The notes below the pieces were generated by a model. It made no database searches. It worked only from the letters and a program-made list of their open reading frames with translations, and was not told where the DNA came from. This document shows positions 13,228 to 22,909 of a DNA stretch of 64,000 nt, piece after piece. The first letter of the stretch is position 1; every line of letters begins with the position of its first letter. This stretch comes from Sphingomonas ginkgonis (GTDB lineage: Bacteria > Pseudomonadota > Alphaproteobacteria > Sphingomonadales > Sphingomonadaceae). The position numbers were made by a program, and so were the translations under genes. The stretch spans positions 2,474,501 to 2,538,500 of the forward strand of contig NZ_RWJF01000001.1 of assembly GCF_003970925.1 (NCBI RefSeq). Direction: 5' to 3'.

Positions 13228-14955
13228 ATGTCGATTGCCGCGCGGATCCAGCGATGGTCGCTGCTGCTGTGTCTCGCGTTCGTGGTATCCGCCATGGCCG
13301 GCCTACTGGTCACCGCCCGGCTGGTAGCGGCCGAGCAGCGCCTCCTGCTGACCGCCACCGCGCTGCGTAGCCATGTCGAGGCCGACATGCTCCACGACGA
13401 GCTTCGTGGCCATGTCTACGCCGCCCTCTACGCGAGGTCCGTCGGCGATGCCGCGACCGTAGCAACCCACCGTGACGACAGCCGCGAGGATGCCCGCCAG
13501 TTTCGCGGCCTGTTGCAGCGGCTCGCCGGCCTCGATCTTCCGCCTGCAGCCAGCACCGACTTGGCCTCGGTACGCGGCGGCGCGCTGACCTATGTCGCTA
13601 GCGCCGAGCGGGTCGTCGCGCTGGCCGCCAGAGGTGACCCGAACGCCCGGCGGCAGCTGCCCGAGTTCGAGCGACAGTTCCGCGCGCTCGAACAATCGAT
13701 GGCGGTGGTCAGCAACCGGCTCGAACTGGCGCTCCGCGGCGAGCAGCGGGCACTCACCTTCTGGCAGCGCCTGTGGTTCGCCATGTTTGGCATCGGCACG
13801 CTGGTGGGGCTGGCGCTGCTCCGCGCCTTTCGGCGCCTCCTGTTTGAGCGGGTCATCGCTCCGCTTGCGGAGCTCCGCCTCGCCCTGTCGCGGCTGGGCG
13901 CGGGAACCCAGCCGGTCAGCGTCGAATGCGCCACCCGCGACGACGAGATCGGCGAGCTGGCGCGCGGCCTCGTCGATTTCGACCACACCCTCGCCAAGGT
14001 CCGACAGGCGGAAGCCGACCGGCGCGCCGTGCAAGAGCAGCTCGAAGCCGACCGCCGAGCCCAGGCGGAAGAACGCGAGCGCGTCCGCCTCGAGGCGGAA
14101 GAACGCCGCCGGAGCGAGCTCGGCGCGATGGCCGCCTCGCTGGAGGACCGGGTGCTCGCCACCGTCCAGCAGCTCCGCACCGCCGCTGCCGCCCTCCAGC
14201 GCACCTCCAAGCGAATGAAGGCCAGCGTGATCGAGACGCGCGGCGACATCGTCGGCGCGGAAGGCGCGACCGAGGAAACCGCCGGCAACGTCACCGTCGC
14301 CGGCTCGGCGGCTGAGGAGATGAGCCGCGCCATTGCCGAGATCAGCGTCCGCACCAACAGCAGCGCCGAAGCAGCGAAGCGGATGGCCGAGCGGTCGCAC
14401 ACCGCCGGCGGCGAGATGCGCGGGCTGGACGAGGCGATGAGCCGGATCAGCGACGTCTCGGCGCTGATCTCCTCCATCGCCCAGCGCACCAACCTGCTCG
14501 CGCTTAACGCCAGCATCGAGGCCGCCCGAGCCGGCAAGGCGGGCACCGGCTTTGCGGTGGTCGCGGGCGAGATCAAGGGGCTCGCCGCCCGCACCGCCGA
14601 GGCGACGCGGGAGATCACCGCCAACCTCGAGGACGTGCGGCTCAAGGCCAGCTCGGTCGGGGGCGCGCTCGAAAGCGTCGGCGCGGCGGTCCACGATGTC
14701 GAGGGGGCGGCAAGCTCAATCGCCATCTCGATCAAGCAGCAAAGCAGCGCCACCGACGAGATCAGCGACAGCATCCAGCGCACGATCAGCACCACGCAGG
14801 GGCTGCTCGCCAGCATGTCGGGGCTGCGCCGACGCGCCGAGGACAGCAACGACGTGGCGCAGGCGATCGCCTCCGCCGCCGACAGCCTCGAGCATGACGC
14901 CGAGGCTCTCAGCGGTGAGATCGTCGCGATGATCGGTCAAATCCGCGCCGCCTGA
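13228..14955 (+). CDS. Methyl-accepting chemotaxis protein
   Basis: Membrane chemoreceptor of 575 residues. It has a first membrane helix at about residues 10-32, a periplasmic sensor of about 145 residues with helical, four-helix-bundle-like composition, and a second helix around residues 180-200. A HAMP domain, a charged coiled coil ([17 protein letters not shown]) and the methyl-accepting signalling domain follow. The hairpin tip reads [20 protein letters not shown] then [20 protein letters not shown], the binding surface for CheA/CheW. No C-terminal CheR pentapeptide is seen. No che genes flank it, so it is an orphan receptor with unknown ligand. Confidence 0.95.
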   Translation: MSIAARIQRWSLLLCLAFVVSAMAGLLVTARLVAAEQRLLLTATALRSHVEADMLHDELRGHVYAALYARSVGDAATVATHRDDSREDARQFRGLLQRLAGLDLPPAASTDLASVRGGALTYVASAERVVALAARGDPNARRQLPEFERQFRALEQSMAVVSNRLELALRGEQRALTFWQRLWFAMFGIGTLVGLALLRAFRRLLFERVIAPLAELRLALSRLGAGTQPVSVECATRDDEIGELARGLVDFDHTLAKVRQAEADRRAVQEQLEADRRAQAEERERVRLEAEERRRSELGAMAASLEDRVLATVQQLRTAAAALQRTSKRMKASVIETRGDIVGAEGATEETAGNVTVAGSAAEEMSRAIAEISVRTNSSAEAAKRMAERSHTAGGEMRGLDEAMSRISDVSALISSIAQRTNLLALNASIEAARAGKAGTGFAVVAGEIKGLAARTAEATREITANLEDVRLKASSVGGALESVGAAVHDVEGAASSIAISIKQQSSATDEISDSIQRTISTTQGLLASMSGLRRRAEDSNDVAQAIASAADSLEHDAEALSGEIVAMIGQIRAA

Positions 14956-14973
14956 GGAGCGGCGCGGCCGGAA

Positions 14974-15225
14974 TCAGGCCGACTGCTCGGCCAGATAATC
15001 CTCGAGATCGGACGCGCCGCCAATCCGCTCGCCGTCGATGAACACCTGCGGCGTCGTGTCGACCCCCTCCTGCTCCTTGTAGGCGTCAACCTCCTCGCGC
15101 GAGGAGAGGATATGTTCGTCGACGTCGTAACCGGCGTCCTCTAGCATCTCCTTGGCGCGGTGGCCGAACGGGCATTCATGGTCGGGCAGGACCATGCGGT
15201 ACAGGGTGGCGGAACGGTCGGCCAT
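14974..15225 (-). CDS. Glutaredoxin-like protein (CPFG active site)
   Basis: Small thiol-disulfide protein of 83 residues with the thioredoxin-fold glutaredoxin pattern: YRMVLPDHECPFGHRAKEML (active site CPFG, only one cysteine), then TTPQVFIDGERIGGASDLEDYL (the cis-Pro and glutathione-binding parts). The second active-site cysteine of the dithiol class (CPYC) is replaced by glycine, so it should act by a monothiol mechanism. It lies upstream of nothing obvious; the Rrf2 regulator follows 150 bases away on the same strand. Confidence 0.88.
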   Translation of the reverse strand: MADRSATLYRMVLPDHECPFGHRAKEMLEDAGYDVDEHILSSREEVDAYKEQEGVDTTPQVFIDGERIGGASDLEDYLAEQSA

Positions 15226-15375
15226 GGCAAACTCCGGAAGGTTACAGGGGGCTTGCGGATCAACCGCGAAGCGCCTCGCCCGTTCCTTCGCCGCGAGGCG
15301 GGCGGTCGCAACCTCTACCGCTCCGCCGGATCGTGCGGGAGGAGGTTCTTCCGCTTCGCCTGACGCTTGAAGGGC

Positions 15376-15828
15376 TCAGTCCGCGAGCTCGTCTCCCGGC
15401 AGCGGCAGTCGGTCCTCCCACCGCGCGCCCTGGCTGAGCGTGATGCCCTCGAGGATCTCGACGGTCTGGTCGCGGACCACCGCGAAGGCCCGCCGGATCG
15501 CGCAGCTCTCTTCGTCGTGGCAGTCGCCGCACGGAGCATAGAAGTTGACGCTCGCGCAGCTGATCAGCGCAATCGGCCCTTCCAGCGCCCGCACCACCTC
15601 GCCGAAGCTGATCGCGTCGGGCGAGCGGGTGAGCAGGTAACCGCCCTTGGGGCCGCGTGTGCTCTTCACCAGCCCGGCTTTCTTCAGGTCGAGCATGATG
15701 AGCTCGAGATATTTGGGCGGGACGCGCTGGGTCTCGGCGATGCGCGCCAGCTGAACGGGTGCGCCCTCCCCCTGCTCGACGAGGTACAATAGGGACCGGA
15801 GCGCGTAACGCGTCTTCTGCGACAGCAT
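15376..15828 (-). CDS. Rrf2-family transcriptional regulator (Fe-S type)
   Basis: DNA-binding regulator of 150 residues in the IscR/NsrR/CymR family. The winged helix is at the N-terminus (SQKTRYALRSLLYLVEQG, VPPKYLELIMLDLKKAGLV and the wing RGPKGGYLL). Three cysteines in the pattern CASVNFYAPCGDC plus a further Cys in CHDEESC can hold an iron-sulfur cluster. No iscS/sufB genes are nearby, so it is likely not the Suf-operon IscR; it may sense iron, NO or sulfur state. The glutaredoxin lies downstream on the same strand. Confidence 0.9.
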   Translation of the reverse strand: MLSQKTRYALRSLLYLVEQGEGAPVQLARIAETQRVPPKYLELIMLDLKKAGLVKSTRGPKGGYLLTRSPDAISFGEVVRALEGPIALISCASVNFYAPCGDCHDEESCAIRRAFAVVRDQTVEILEGITLSQGARWEDRLPLPGDELAD

Positions 15829-15902
15829 AGCAGCCCCCTAGCAAAGGACCGGCGGCAAACCAAAGCGGGCTTGCCGCACCCGCCGCTGCGCCGCCGCTAC
15901 GC

Positions 15903-17246
15903 TCAGCGCATCGCCACCCGCGGTGCCGGCGCGGTCGGGGTCACCCGCCACACCGTGTTGCCGACATCGTCCGCGACCAGCAGCGCGCCCGTGCGATCAA
16001 CCGCTACTCCGACCGGCCGACCGTGCGATTTGTCGGCCTTGGAGTCGACGAACCCGGTCACGAAGTCGACCGCCTTGCCGCTCGGCTTGCCGCCTGCGAA
16101 GGGGACGAACACCACCTTGTAGCCGGACGGCGTGTAGCGGTCCCAGCTGCCATGCTCGCCGATGAAGGCGCCGCCGCGATACTGTGCCGGGAAGCTCGCC
16201 CCGGTGTAGAAGGTCAGCCCGAGCGCCGCGACATGGCTGCCCAGCGCATAGTCCGGCGGAATTGCCTTGGCGACTAGGTCGGGCCGCCGCAGCATCGGCG
16301 GGATCCGGACATCCACGTTCTGTCCGTAATAGCTGTACGGCCAGCCATAGAAGCCGCCCGGCTTGACCGAGGTCAGATAGTCCGGGACGAGATGCGATCC
16401 CAACTCGTCGCGCTCGTTCACCACCGTGTAGAGCGTGTTGGTGCCGGGGTAGAACTGCGGGCTGTTGGGGTTGCGCAGGCCGCCGGCGAACTGGCGCGAG
16501 GCGCCGGTCGCTCGGTCGATCTCCCAGATCGCGGCCCGCCCCTTCTCGGCCTCAAGCCCGTTCTCCATGATATTCGAGTTGGAGCCGACCGTCGCGTAGA
16601 GCTTCGATCCGTCCGGGCTGAGCACCAGGCTCTTGGTCCAGTGATGGTCGATCGGGCCGCCAGGAAGGTCGGCGAGCTTGCGCCCCGGAGCGGTGATCTT
16701 GGTCGTCCCCAGTGGCATCGGATAGGCGACCACGCTGTCGGTGTTGGCGACGTAAAGCGTGTTGTCGATCCAGGCGACGCCGAACGGCGAATTGAGATTG
16801 TCCAGGAGCACGGAGGTGCCCTCGGGCGTACCATCGCCGTTGGCGTCGCGGATCAGCGTGATCCGGCTTGCCGGCTTGGGGCCGTTGGGCTGGTTATCCG
16901 CGCCGCTCCGGACGATCTCGAATACCAACTGCTTGAGCCGCGCGAAGGGCTCGCTGTTCGGGCTGTCGCCCTGCACGGCGAGGACGTCGCCATTGGGCAG
17001 CGCGTAGACGAACCGCGGATGGGCGAGCCCCGTCGCCAGCGCCTTGACCTGGAACCCAGCGGGGACGGTCGGCACGGCGCCGTTCTTCCAGCCTTCACCC
17101 GGCGCGATGTGCATCGGCGGAAAGAGGAACTGCTTGGGCTTGGGCAGGCTCGGGTTGGGGCCGATCTGGCTGGTCTCGTCGAACGGCGGATCGCTGCAAG
17201 CGGCAAGCAGCGCGATGAGCGCGGTGGTGGCAATCAGGCGCTTCAT
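15903..17246 (-). CDS. PQQ-dependent sugar dehydrogenase / sorbosone dehydrogenase family lipoprotein
   Basis: Exported beta-propeller dehydrogenase of 447 residues. The N-terminus MKRLIATTALIALLAAC carries a lipobox. Blades follow with LAHPRFVYALPNGDVLAVQ, SPFGVAWIDNTLYVANTD, DHHWTKSLVLSPDGSKLYAT, GGLRNPNSPQFYPG and IGEHGSWDRYTPSGYKVVF, as in L-sorbosone and soluble glucose dehydrogenases. The start at 17246 is chosen because it supplies the signal sequence and overlaps the stop of the DUF2231 gene (ATGA). The substrate cannot be told from sequence. Confidence 0.9.
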   Translation of the reverse strand: MKRLIATTALIALLAACSDPPFDETSQIGPNPSLPKPKQFLFPPMHIAPGEGWKNGAVPTVPAGFQVKALATGLAHPRFVYALPNGDVLAVQGDSPNSEPFARLKQLVFEIVRSGADNQPNGPKPASRITLIRDANGDGTPEGTSVLLDNLNSPFGVAWIDNTLYVANTDSVVAYPMPLGTTKITAPGRKLADLPGGPIDHHWTKSLVLSPDGSKLYATVGSNSNIMENGLEAEKGRAAIWEIDRATGASRQFAGGLRNPNSPQFYPGTNTLYTVVNERDELGSHLVPDYLTSVKPGGFYGWPYSYYGQNVDVRIPPMLRRPDLVAKAIPPDYALGSHVAALGLTFYTGASFPAQYRGGAFIGEHGSWDRYTPSGYKVVFVPFAGGKPSGKAVDFVTGFVDSKADKSHGRPVGVAVDRTGALLVADDVGNTVWRVTPTAPAPRVAMR

Positions 17247-17713
17247 GCGCGCACCTCTCGGGGACGATGGGACAGGAAGGCGGGCAGCCAACTGCCCACG
17301 ACGAGGAGGATGACCACGACGGCGCTCAGGATGATCCCCTGCGGGACTACCGAGGTCCAGCCGTCCCGCTGGTGCACGAAGGCATCGACGATCCCGAGCG
17401 CCATGGCGACGAGCGTCAGGATGCCGTGCCACGCCATTCCGGCGGGCTGCACCGGCTCGCGCCGGCGGACGAACCATTCGACGATCCCGACCACCAGCGA
17501 CAGACCGCCGGACACCAGCCCGGCGAAGATCATCCAAGACGCGAAATTGGTCCACTGGATGTTGCCGCTGCGGCTATAGCCATAATCGAAGATCAGGGCG
17601 GCGAGGAAATAGGCGAACATGAAGCTGCCCAGCACGAGGTGCAGCGGGTGGCTGACCGCCGCTGCCGGGCGGACCTCCCGAACTCGACCGTCGTCGTCGG
17701 TCACTTCCGCCAT
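17243..17713 (-). CDS. DUF2231 family membrane protein
   Basis: Integral membrane protein of 156 residues with four hydrophobic segments (LHLVLGSFMFAYFLAALIF, WMIFAGLVSGGLSLVVGIV, MAWHGILTLVAMALGIVD, IILSAVVVILLVVGSWLP). The N-terminal His in VSHPLHLVLGSF and the His of the third helix fit the DUF2231 pattern, where heme or quinone contact has been suggested. It is translationally coupled to the sugar dehydrogenase by a 4-base overlap, so it may be its membrane electron acceptor; this is inference from context. Confidence 0.82.
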   Translation of the reverse strand: MAEVTDDDGRVREVRPAAAVSHPLHLVLGSFMFAYFLAALIFDYGYSRSGNIQWTNFASWMIFAGLVSGGLSLVVGIVEWFVRRREPVQPAGMAWHGILTLVAMALGIVDAFVHQRDGWTSVVPQGIILSAVVVILLVVGSWLPAFLSHRPREVRA

Positions 17714-17954
17714 CTGCCCTTCTCCTTCGCCGGGGTTACGAGTGGCGATGGTCGATGGTTCCTGCGGGAGATGAACATTCGTTCAGCAAGCGAGCGGGGT
17801 CGGCTTGAACTGGCGGCGGTTTCCGGCTAGGCGCGCACGCTTCAAGGCACAGCTTTGGAAAATCGCTGCGGGAGGCCGCCTTTGGGTGACCGTCTGGACC
17901 GCTAGACTTGAACGGCTGCGCGGGTCACCGCCAGCCTCTACAGAGTGAACCGAC

Positions 17955-18386
17955 ATGGCCAAGAAAATTACCGGCTATATCAAGCTGCAGGTGCCGGCCG
18001 GCGCCGCCAACCCGTCCCCGCCGATCGGCCCCGCGCTGGGTCAGCGCGGCGTGAACATCATGGAATTCTGCAAGGCGTTCAACGCCTCGACGCAGGAGAT
18101 GGAAAAGGGCATGCCGATCCCGACGGTCATCACCGTCTTCGCGGATCGCAGCTTCACCTTCGCCACCAAGACCCCGCCCGCGAGCTTCCTGCTCAAGAAG
18201 GCGGCGGGTCTGAAGTCGGGCTCGAAGGAGCCGGGCAAGGCGAGCGCTGGCACCATCAAGCGCTCGCAGCTGGCGGAGATCGCGGAGACCAAGATGAAGG
18301 ATCTCAACGCGAACGACATCGACGCCGCGACGAAGATCATTGAAGGCTCCGCGCGCGCGATGGGCCTCCAGGTTGTGGAGGGCTGA
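17955..18386 (+). CDS. rplK: 50S ribosomal protein L11
   Basis: L11 forms the stalk base of the large subunit with 23S rRNA and binds elongation factors. The 143 residues begin [20 protein letters not shown] and continue [20 protein letters not shown], the strongly conserved L11 N-domain; the C-domain ends [13 protein letters not shown]. The rplA gene starts 2 bases after the stop. secE and nusG, usual upstream neighbours, are not here. Confidence 0.99.
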   Translation: MAKKITGYIKLQVPAGAANPSPPIGPALGQRGVNIMEFCKAFNASTQEMEKGMPIPTVITVFADRSFTFATKTPPASFLLKKAAGLKSGSKEPGKASAGTIKRSQLAEIAETKMKDLNANDIDAATKIIEGSARAMGLQVVEG

Positions 18387-18388
18387 AC

Positions 18389-19087
18389 ATGGCCAAGCTG
18401 ACCAAGAAGCAGAAGTCGCAGGGCGGCCAGGTCGACCGCGAGAAGCTGTACAACGTCGATGAGGCGATCGGCCTGCTGAAGAGCCTCGCCGCTTCCAAGT
18501 TCGACGAGACGATCGAAGTCGCGATGAACCTCGGCGTCGATCCGCGCCACGCCGACCAGATGGTTCGCGGCGTCGTCAACCTGCCCAAGGGCACCGGCAA
18601 GACCGTCCGCGTCGCCGTCTTCGCGCGCGGTGCCAAGGCTGACGAGGCCACCGCGGCGGGCGCCGACGTGGTCGGTGCCGAGGATCTGATGGAGACCATC
18701 CAGGGCGGCCAGATCGACTTCGACCGCGTGATCGCGACACCGGACATGATGGGCGTTGTCGGCCGCCTCGGCAAGGTGCTGGGCCCCAAGGGCCTGATGC
18801 CGAACCCGAAGCTCGGCACCGTCACCATGGACGTCACCAAGGCGGTCACCGATGCCAAGGCCGGCCAGATCGAGTTCCGCGTCGAGAAGGCGGGGATCAT
18901 TCACGCCGGCATCGGCAAGTGCTCGTTCGAGGCGACCGACCTGCGCGCCAACTTCGACGCCTTCGTCGATGCGATCGTCAAGGCGAAGCCGGCGGGCGCC
19001 AAGGGCAAATATGTCAAGAAGGTCGCGCTGAGCTCGACCATGGGCCCGGGCGTCAAGCTCGACACCACCGAGGTTGCCGGCGCCTGA
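18389..19087 (+). CDS. rplA: 50S ribosomal protein L1
   Basis: L1 binds 23S rRNA at the E-site stalk and, in many bacteria, represses its own L11-L1 messenger. The 232-residue product has typical motifs: [57 protein letters not shown] and [11 protein letters not shown]. It forms a two-gene operon with rplK, and a strong terminator lies 25 bases downstream. Confidence 0.99.
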   Translation: MAKLTKKQKSQGGQVDREKLYNVDEAIGLLKSLAASKFDETIEVAMNLGVDPRHADQMVRGVVNLPKGTGKTVRVAVFARGAKADEATAAGADVVGAEDLMETIQGGQIDFDRVIATPDMMGVVGRLGKVLGPKGLMPNPKLGTVTMDVTKAVTDAKAGQIEFRVEKAGIIHAGIGKCSFEATDLRANFDAFVDAIVKAKPAGAKGKYVKKVALSSTMGPGVKLDTTEVAGA

Positions 19088-19111
19088 GCGCCGCGTCCTT
19101 GATGGCTCGAT

Positions 19112-19142
19112 AAGGGCGGCGGAGCGATCCGCCGCCCTTTTT
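19112..19142 (+). terminator. Rho-independent terminator of rplK-rplA
   Basis: A GC-rich perfect hairpin (AAGGGCGGCGGA, short loop, TCCGCCGCCCTT) runs directly into a T-tract just after rplA. This is a textbook intrinsic terminator. Confidence 0.92.
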
Positions 19143-19215
19143 CGTCCCGTCGTCGCCCCATTGCGCAGCCGAACTCGGCTCGCCATGATCCGCCTTCCTG
19201 AGGGGGGAGAATGGC

Positions 19216-19973
19216 ATGAGGTTCGGGTTCGTCGCGGCGATTTTGGCGGTCACGTCGGCGCTTTCGTCACCGGCGCAGGCGCAGCGCAGTCCGCTGGAGA
19301 CCGTCTGGTGGATCGAACCGGCCGCGCCGCCGCCCGGCATCCGCCAGCTGGCGTCCAAGGAGCATGTGCTGAAGCAGCGGCTGCTCCCGTCCGGGCTCGT
19401 CCGGCTCAGCCGGGCCGTGAGCACTGCCGAAGCGGGCATCGACCTCGCGGCAGGAAGCGAGCTCATCGAAGTCACCGGCGGCCCCGGCGTCATCTTCTGC
19501 GACGGGCGCATGAAGGCGACCAAAATGCTCGGCGTCGCCTTCCAGGGCTGCCTCATCGACCAGAATGGCGACGGTCGCTTCGACGCCGCCTTCCGCACCC
19601 TCTCGCAGGCGCCCGCACTGGTCATGATCGGCGGGCGCATGCCGGGCAAGCTGCTGCCGCTCTCGGCGCCGATCTCCTACGAGCGGGAGGATCCGGCGAC
19701 CTCGACGCTGGGCAATTTCGTCGCGATCGAACGCCGCAACTATTCAACATCTACGGGCGCGAGAATTTCATGATCGCGTTCGGATCGGCGGAACGGCAGG
19801 AGCGGATTACCGACCCGATCTACTTTCAGAACGCCGAACTGCCAAAAGCGATGTCGATCCTCGGGTCGTCCTTCACCGCACTGGCAGAGGAGAACGGGCG
19901 ATTGTCGGTCCGCGTCGACGCGAGCATGCCGCGCCAGCCGTTCGGCGTCGTCAGGACCATGCGCTACCGCTGA
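19216..19973 (+). pseudogene. Secreted hypothetical protein interrupted by a frameshift
   Basis: The reading frame from ATG 19216 gives a signal peptide (MRFGFVAAILAVTSALSSPAQA), then a secreted domain with VIFCDGRMKATKMLGVAFQG and DQNGDGRFDAAFRTL, and stops at 19773. From about 19738 the sense continues in another frame (LFNIYGRENFMIAFGSAERQ through VRTMRYR) to 19973. Both parts have protein-like composition, so one base seems lost, or there is a -1 shift, near 19735-19745. Joined, it would be about 252 residues. No family is recognised. It may be a recent pseudogene or a sequencing error. Confidence 0.6.
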
Positions 19974-20003
19974 CGGCTGACGCGTCTGGCGACGTCGGGA
20001 GGC

Positions 20004-21194
20004 TCACAGCGCCTGCCCGGCGGCCCAGCCGCTCGCCCATGCCCATTGAAAATTATAGCCTCCCAGCCACCCGGTCACGTCGACAGCCTCGCCGATCGCG
20101 TAGAGGCCGGCGACGCCGCGCGCCTCCATCGTCTGCGACGACAGGCCGGCGGTAGCGATTCCACCGACGGTGACCTCCGCCTTGGCGAACCCTTCGCTGC
20201 CGTTGGGCCGGAAGCGCCAGTCGGACAGCCGCTGCTCGGCCGCCTCGAGCGCGCGATCGGGCTGGTTGCCAAGGTCGCCGCCCAGTCCGAGCCGCTCGCT
20301 CAAACGCTCCGCGAGCCGATCCGGCAGCCGCTCCTTGAGCAGGGTCGGCAGCGCGCCGCGCGGCCGCTCGCGCTTCGCTGAACGAAGCCAGCCCGGCGTC
20401 TCCCCGGGCAGAAAGTCGATGCCGATCTCCTGGCCATGCCGCCAATGGCTCGACACTTGCAGGATGGCCGGGCCCGACAGGCCGCGGTGGGTGAACAGCG
20501 CTGCTTCCCGGAACACCGCTTTGCCGCACGAGGCGGTCACCGGTGTCGCTACACCGGACAGCTCGCGGAACAGCGCCTCCTCCGCTGGCAGGGTCAGGGG
20601 CACCAGCGCCGGCCGCGGCTCGACGACCTTCAGCCCGAACCGCCGCGCGAGGTCGTAGGCGAAGCCGGTCGCCCCCAGCTTGGGGATCGAGGGACCGCCG
20701 GTGGCGATCACCAGGGCGGGCGCTTCGACCATCCGGCCAGCGACACCCACCCTAAAATGCCCGTCGGCATGGTCGATCTCGCCGAGCGGGGCCCCGAGTT
20801 GCCACTCCACCAGGCCCCGGTCGCATTCCGCCACCAGCATGGCGACGATCTGCCGCGCCGAGCCGTCGCAGAAGAGCTGGCCCAGCGTCTTCTCGTGCCA
20901 GGCGATGCCGTGCCGCTCGACCAAGGCGACGAAGTCGGCCGGCGTGTATCGGCTCAGCGCCGACTTCATGAAGTGCGGGTTTGCCGACAGATAATTGGCC
21001 GGTCCCGCGCCGATGTTGGTGAAGTTGCAGCGCCCGCCGCCCGAGATGAGGATCTTGCGGCCGGGCTCCGGCGAATGGTCGACCAGCAGCACGCGGCGGC
21101 CCCGCTGCCCGGCCGTCGCCGCGCACATCAGCCCGGCGCCGCCGGCCCCCAGGACGATGACGTCGAAGCGGTCGAAGGACGGTAGGCTGTTCAT
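20004..21194 (-). CDS. NAD(P)/FAD-dependent oxidoreductase, HI0933/YhiN (BaiN-like) family
   Basis: Flavoprotein of 396 residues. The FAD-binding Rossmann fold is FDVIVLGAGGAGLMCAATAG near the N-terminus, followed by the family signature GRKILISGGGRCNFTN, and it closes with GVAGLYAIGEAVDVTGWLGG and YNFQWAWASGWAAG, the second FAD contact. The family includes BaiN, linked to bile-acid dehydroxylation in gut bacteria, but most members have no known substrate. It is convergent with the frameshifted gene at 19216. Confidence 0.93.
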   Translation of the reverse strand: MNSLPSFDRFDVIVLGAGGAGLMCAATAGQRGRRVLLVDHSPEPGRKILISGGGRCNFTNIGAGPANYLSANPHFMKSALSRYTPADFVALVERHGIAWHEKTLGQLFCDGSARQIVAMLVAECDRGLVEWQLGAPLGEIDHADGHFRVGVAGRMVEAPALVIATGGPSIPKLGATGFAYDLARRFGLKVVEPRPALVPLTLPAEEALFRELSGVATPVTASCGKAVFREAALFTHRGLSGPAILQVSSHWRHGQEIGIDFLPGETPGWLRSAKRERPRGALPTLLKERLPDRLAERLSERLGLGGDLGNQPDRALEAAEQRLSDWRFRPNGSEGFAKAEVTVGGIATAGLSSQTMEARGVAGLYAIGEAVDVTGWLGGYNFQWAWASGWAAGQAL

Positions 21195-21409
21195 CGGCGG
21201 CTCGGATTAGCGAGGATCGCGCGCCGAGTCTTCCGACCCGGCACAGCGACGATCAGCGGATTTTGGCGGATTGTTGCGGAATGAACGAACAATATGCGCT
21301 TAACCGCGCACCCCCAACGGAAATATTCCTGCACCGGCGCGTTTCAATCGTCAAGTGGGATCAGCGGAACAGTTGGTCCTGGCTCGATAAGAGCAGGAGG
21401 AACATAGTG

Positions 21410-22072
21410 ATGGGTGCGCATAACCTGCGCCTGCGGCACCTTGTGCTTGCCGCGGCACTGACTTTTACCCCCGTAATTGCTGCCAAGGCCAAGTCACCGG
21501 TCGATCTGGTCGAAGCTTCGACTACACTCAAGCCCAATCAAGGTGTCTGGGCCGCCGACGTCAGCGGCACTGAGCCGATCCGCGTCGAGGTTAGCCTCGC
21601 GCAACAGCTCGCCTATGTCTATCGCGGCGATCGGCTGATCGGCGTGGCCACCGTCTCGACAGGCTCGGTCGGGCGGGAGACGCCGACGGGTACCTTCCCG
21701 ATCCTCCAGAAGGAGGTCGACCATCGCAGCAAGACGTACGACGACGCGCCGATGCCCTATATGCAGCGGCTGACCTGGAAGGGGGTCGCCTTGCACGCGG
21801 GCCACAACCCGGGCGAAGCGGCGAGCCATGGCTGCGTCCGCATGCCGGCGTCGTTCGCGAAGAAGCTCTTCTCGCTGACCCAGGTCGGCGACCAGGTCAG
21901 CATCTTCGACGACATTCCGGCGGTGCCGCAGATGGCGATGGCCGATGCTCCGCAGCCGCAGCAGCAGTCGGATCCGACCGACTGGGCACGGATGGAGCGG
22001 GCCGCCGCCTTTGATCCCTATTCGCCCCCGCCGGCCGACCCTGATCCGAGCGACAGCGGCGCCGGCAACTAA
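21410..22072 (+). CDS. L,D-transpeptidase (YkuD family), canonical active site
   Basis: Periplasmic peptidoglycan cross-linking enzyme of 220 residues. A signal sequence (LRHLVLAAALTFTPVIAAKA) precedes the YkuD domain: IRVEVSLAQQLAYVYRGDRL, TPTGTFPILQKE, MPYMQRLTWKGVALHAGHNP and the catalytic ASHGCVRMPASFAKKLF with Cys and Arg intact. A proline- and glutamine-rich tail follows. AGGAGG lies 9 bases upstream of ATG 21410; the GTG directly before it, at 21407, is an alternative start. Confidence 0.92.
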   Translation: MGAHNLRLRHLVLAAALTFTPVIAAKAKSPVDLVEASTTLKPNQGVWAADVSGTEPIRVEVSLAQQLAYVYRGDRLIGVATVSTGSVGRETPTGTFPILQKEVDHRSKTYDDAPMPYMQRLTWKGVALHAGHNPGEAASHGCVRMPASFAKKLFSLTQVGDQVSIFDDIPAVPQMAMADAPQPQQQSDPTDWARMERAAAFDPYSPPPADPDPSDSGAGN

Positions 22073-22132
22073 AGACTGGATCACTCATCCGCGCGAGGCT
22101 TACGGTTGGAGCGAGAGCTCTGCCCGCCGGTC

Positions 22133-22864
22133 TCAGCGCCGCGCGGGCGCCTCCCGGAACTGGCCGAGCCCCGCGTCGGTCCCGCACAGGCGATCCCAGA
22201 AGCGGAAGTAGAGCCCGTAGTTGCAGCGATAGCGCTGGTGATGAAGCTCGTGGTGCGAGGCAGTGATCAGCCAACAGCCGGCGCGTCCCTCAACCAGCCA
22301 GCGCGGGAAGAGCTCCCAGCCCATGTGGTTGGTCACCCCCATCAGCGTCATGATCCCGAGCACCATCCCGAGCGCCGCGACATGGATCGGCACTATGAAT
22401 ACCAGCGCTGGGATGACCACCGCGCCGCTCAGCGCCTCAATCGGATGGAAGCTCATCGCCGCCCAGGCGGTCGGCGGCCGGCTCGCGTGATGGACCGCGT
22501 GAGCGATCCGGAATGGTCGTGGCCGATGCATCCAGCGGTGTGTCCAGTAGAACCAGGCGTCGTGAAGCAGCAGGTAGACCAACACCGACACCGGCAACCA
22601 CCACAGCGGCCGCGCATGGACGTCCTCGTAAATCCGCGTCCAGCCATGCCGCTGCCAGCCCCAAGCGACGATTCCCGCCGGCACCCCATAGATCGCGGCG
22701 CTGGCGAGGCTCCAGCCGATCTCGCGCCAGACCTGCTGCCGGAGGCCCGCCAGCCGGCCCGGGAAACGGCGGGCGGTCAGCCCGGCGAACAACCCGCTCG
22801 TCAGCACGTAGCGGACCGCGACGATGACCGTCATGGCAAAGGCGGAGGCAAGCAGCGTGAACAC
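22133..22864 (-). CDS. Fatty acid hydroxylase / sterol desaturase superfamily protein
   Basis: Membrane di-iron oxygenase of 243 residues. Histidine clusters are visible as HDAWFYWTHRWMH, HAVHH and HHELHHQRY, spaced as in the sterol desaturase/fatty acid hydroxylase family and set among five hydrophobic segments. It lies divergently 45 bases from crtY. Sphingomonads that make nostoxanthin use a carotenoid 2,2'-hydroxylase (CrtG), so a carotenoid substrate is possible, but lipid hydroxylation is equally consistent with the sequence. Confidence 0.85.
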   Translation of the reverse strand: MFTLLASAFAMTVIVAVRYVLTSGLFAGLTARRFPGRLAGLRQQVWREIGWSLASAAIYGVPAGIVAWGWQRHGWTRIYEDVHARPLWWLPVSVLVYLLLHDAWFYWTHRWMHRPRPFRIAHAVHHASRPPTAWAAMSFHPIEALSGAVVIPALVFIVPIHVAALGMVLGIMTLMGVTNHMGWELFPRWLVEGRAGCWLITASHHELHHQRYRCNYGLYFRFWDRLCGTDAGLGQFREAPARR

Positions 22865-22909
22865 CGGGCGACCCTAGGCCTCGCCGCGCAAGGCCGCTAG
22901 ACCGCGCGC

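Noticed and set aside
13303..14849. Long minus-strand frames opposite the chemoreceptor
   Set aside because: The plus-strand frame has HAMP and signalling domains; the antisense frames have no recognisable fold.
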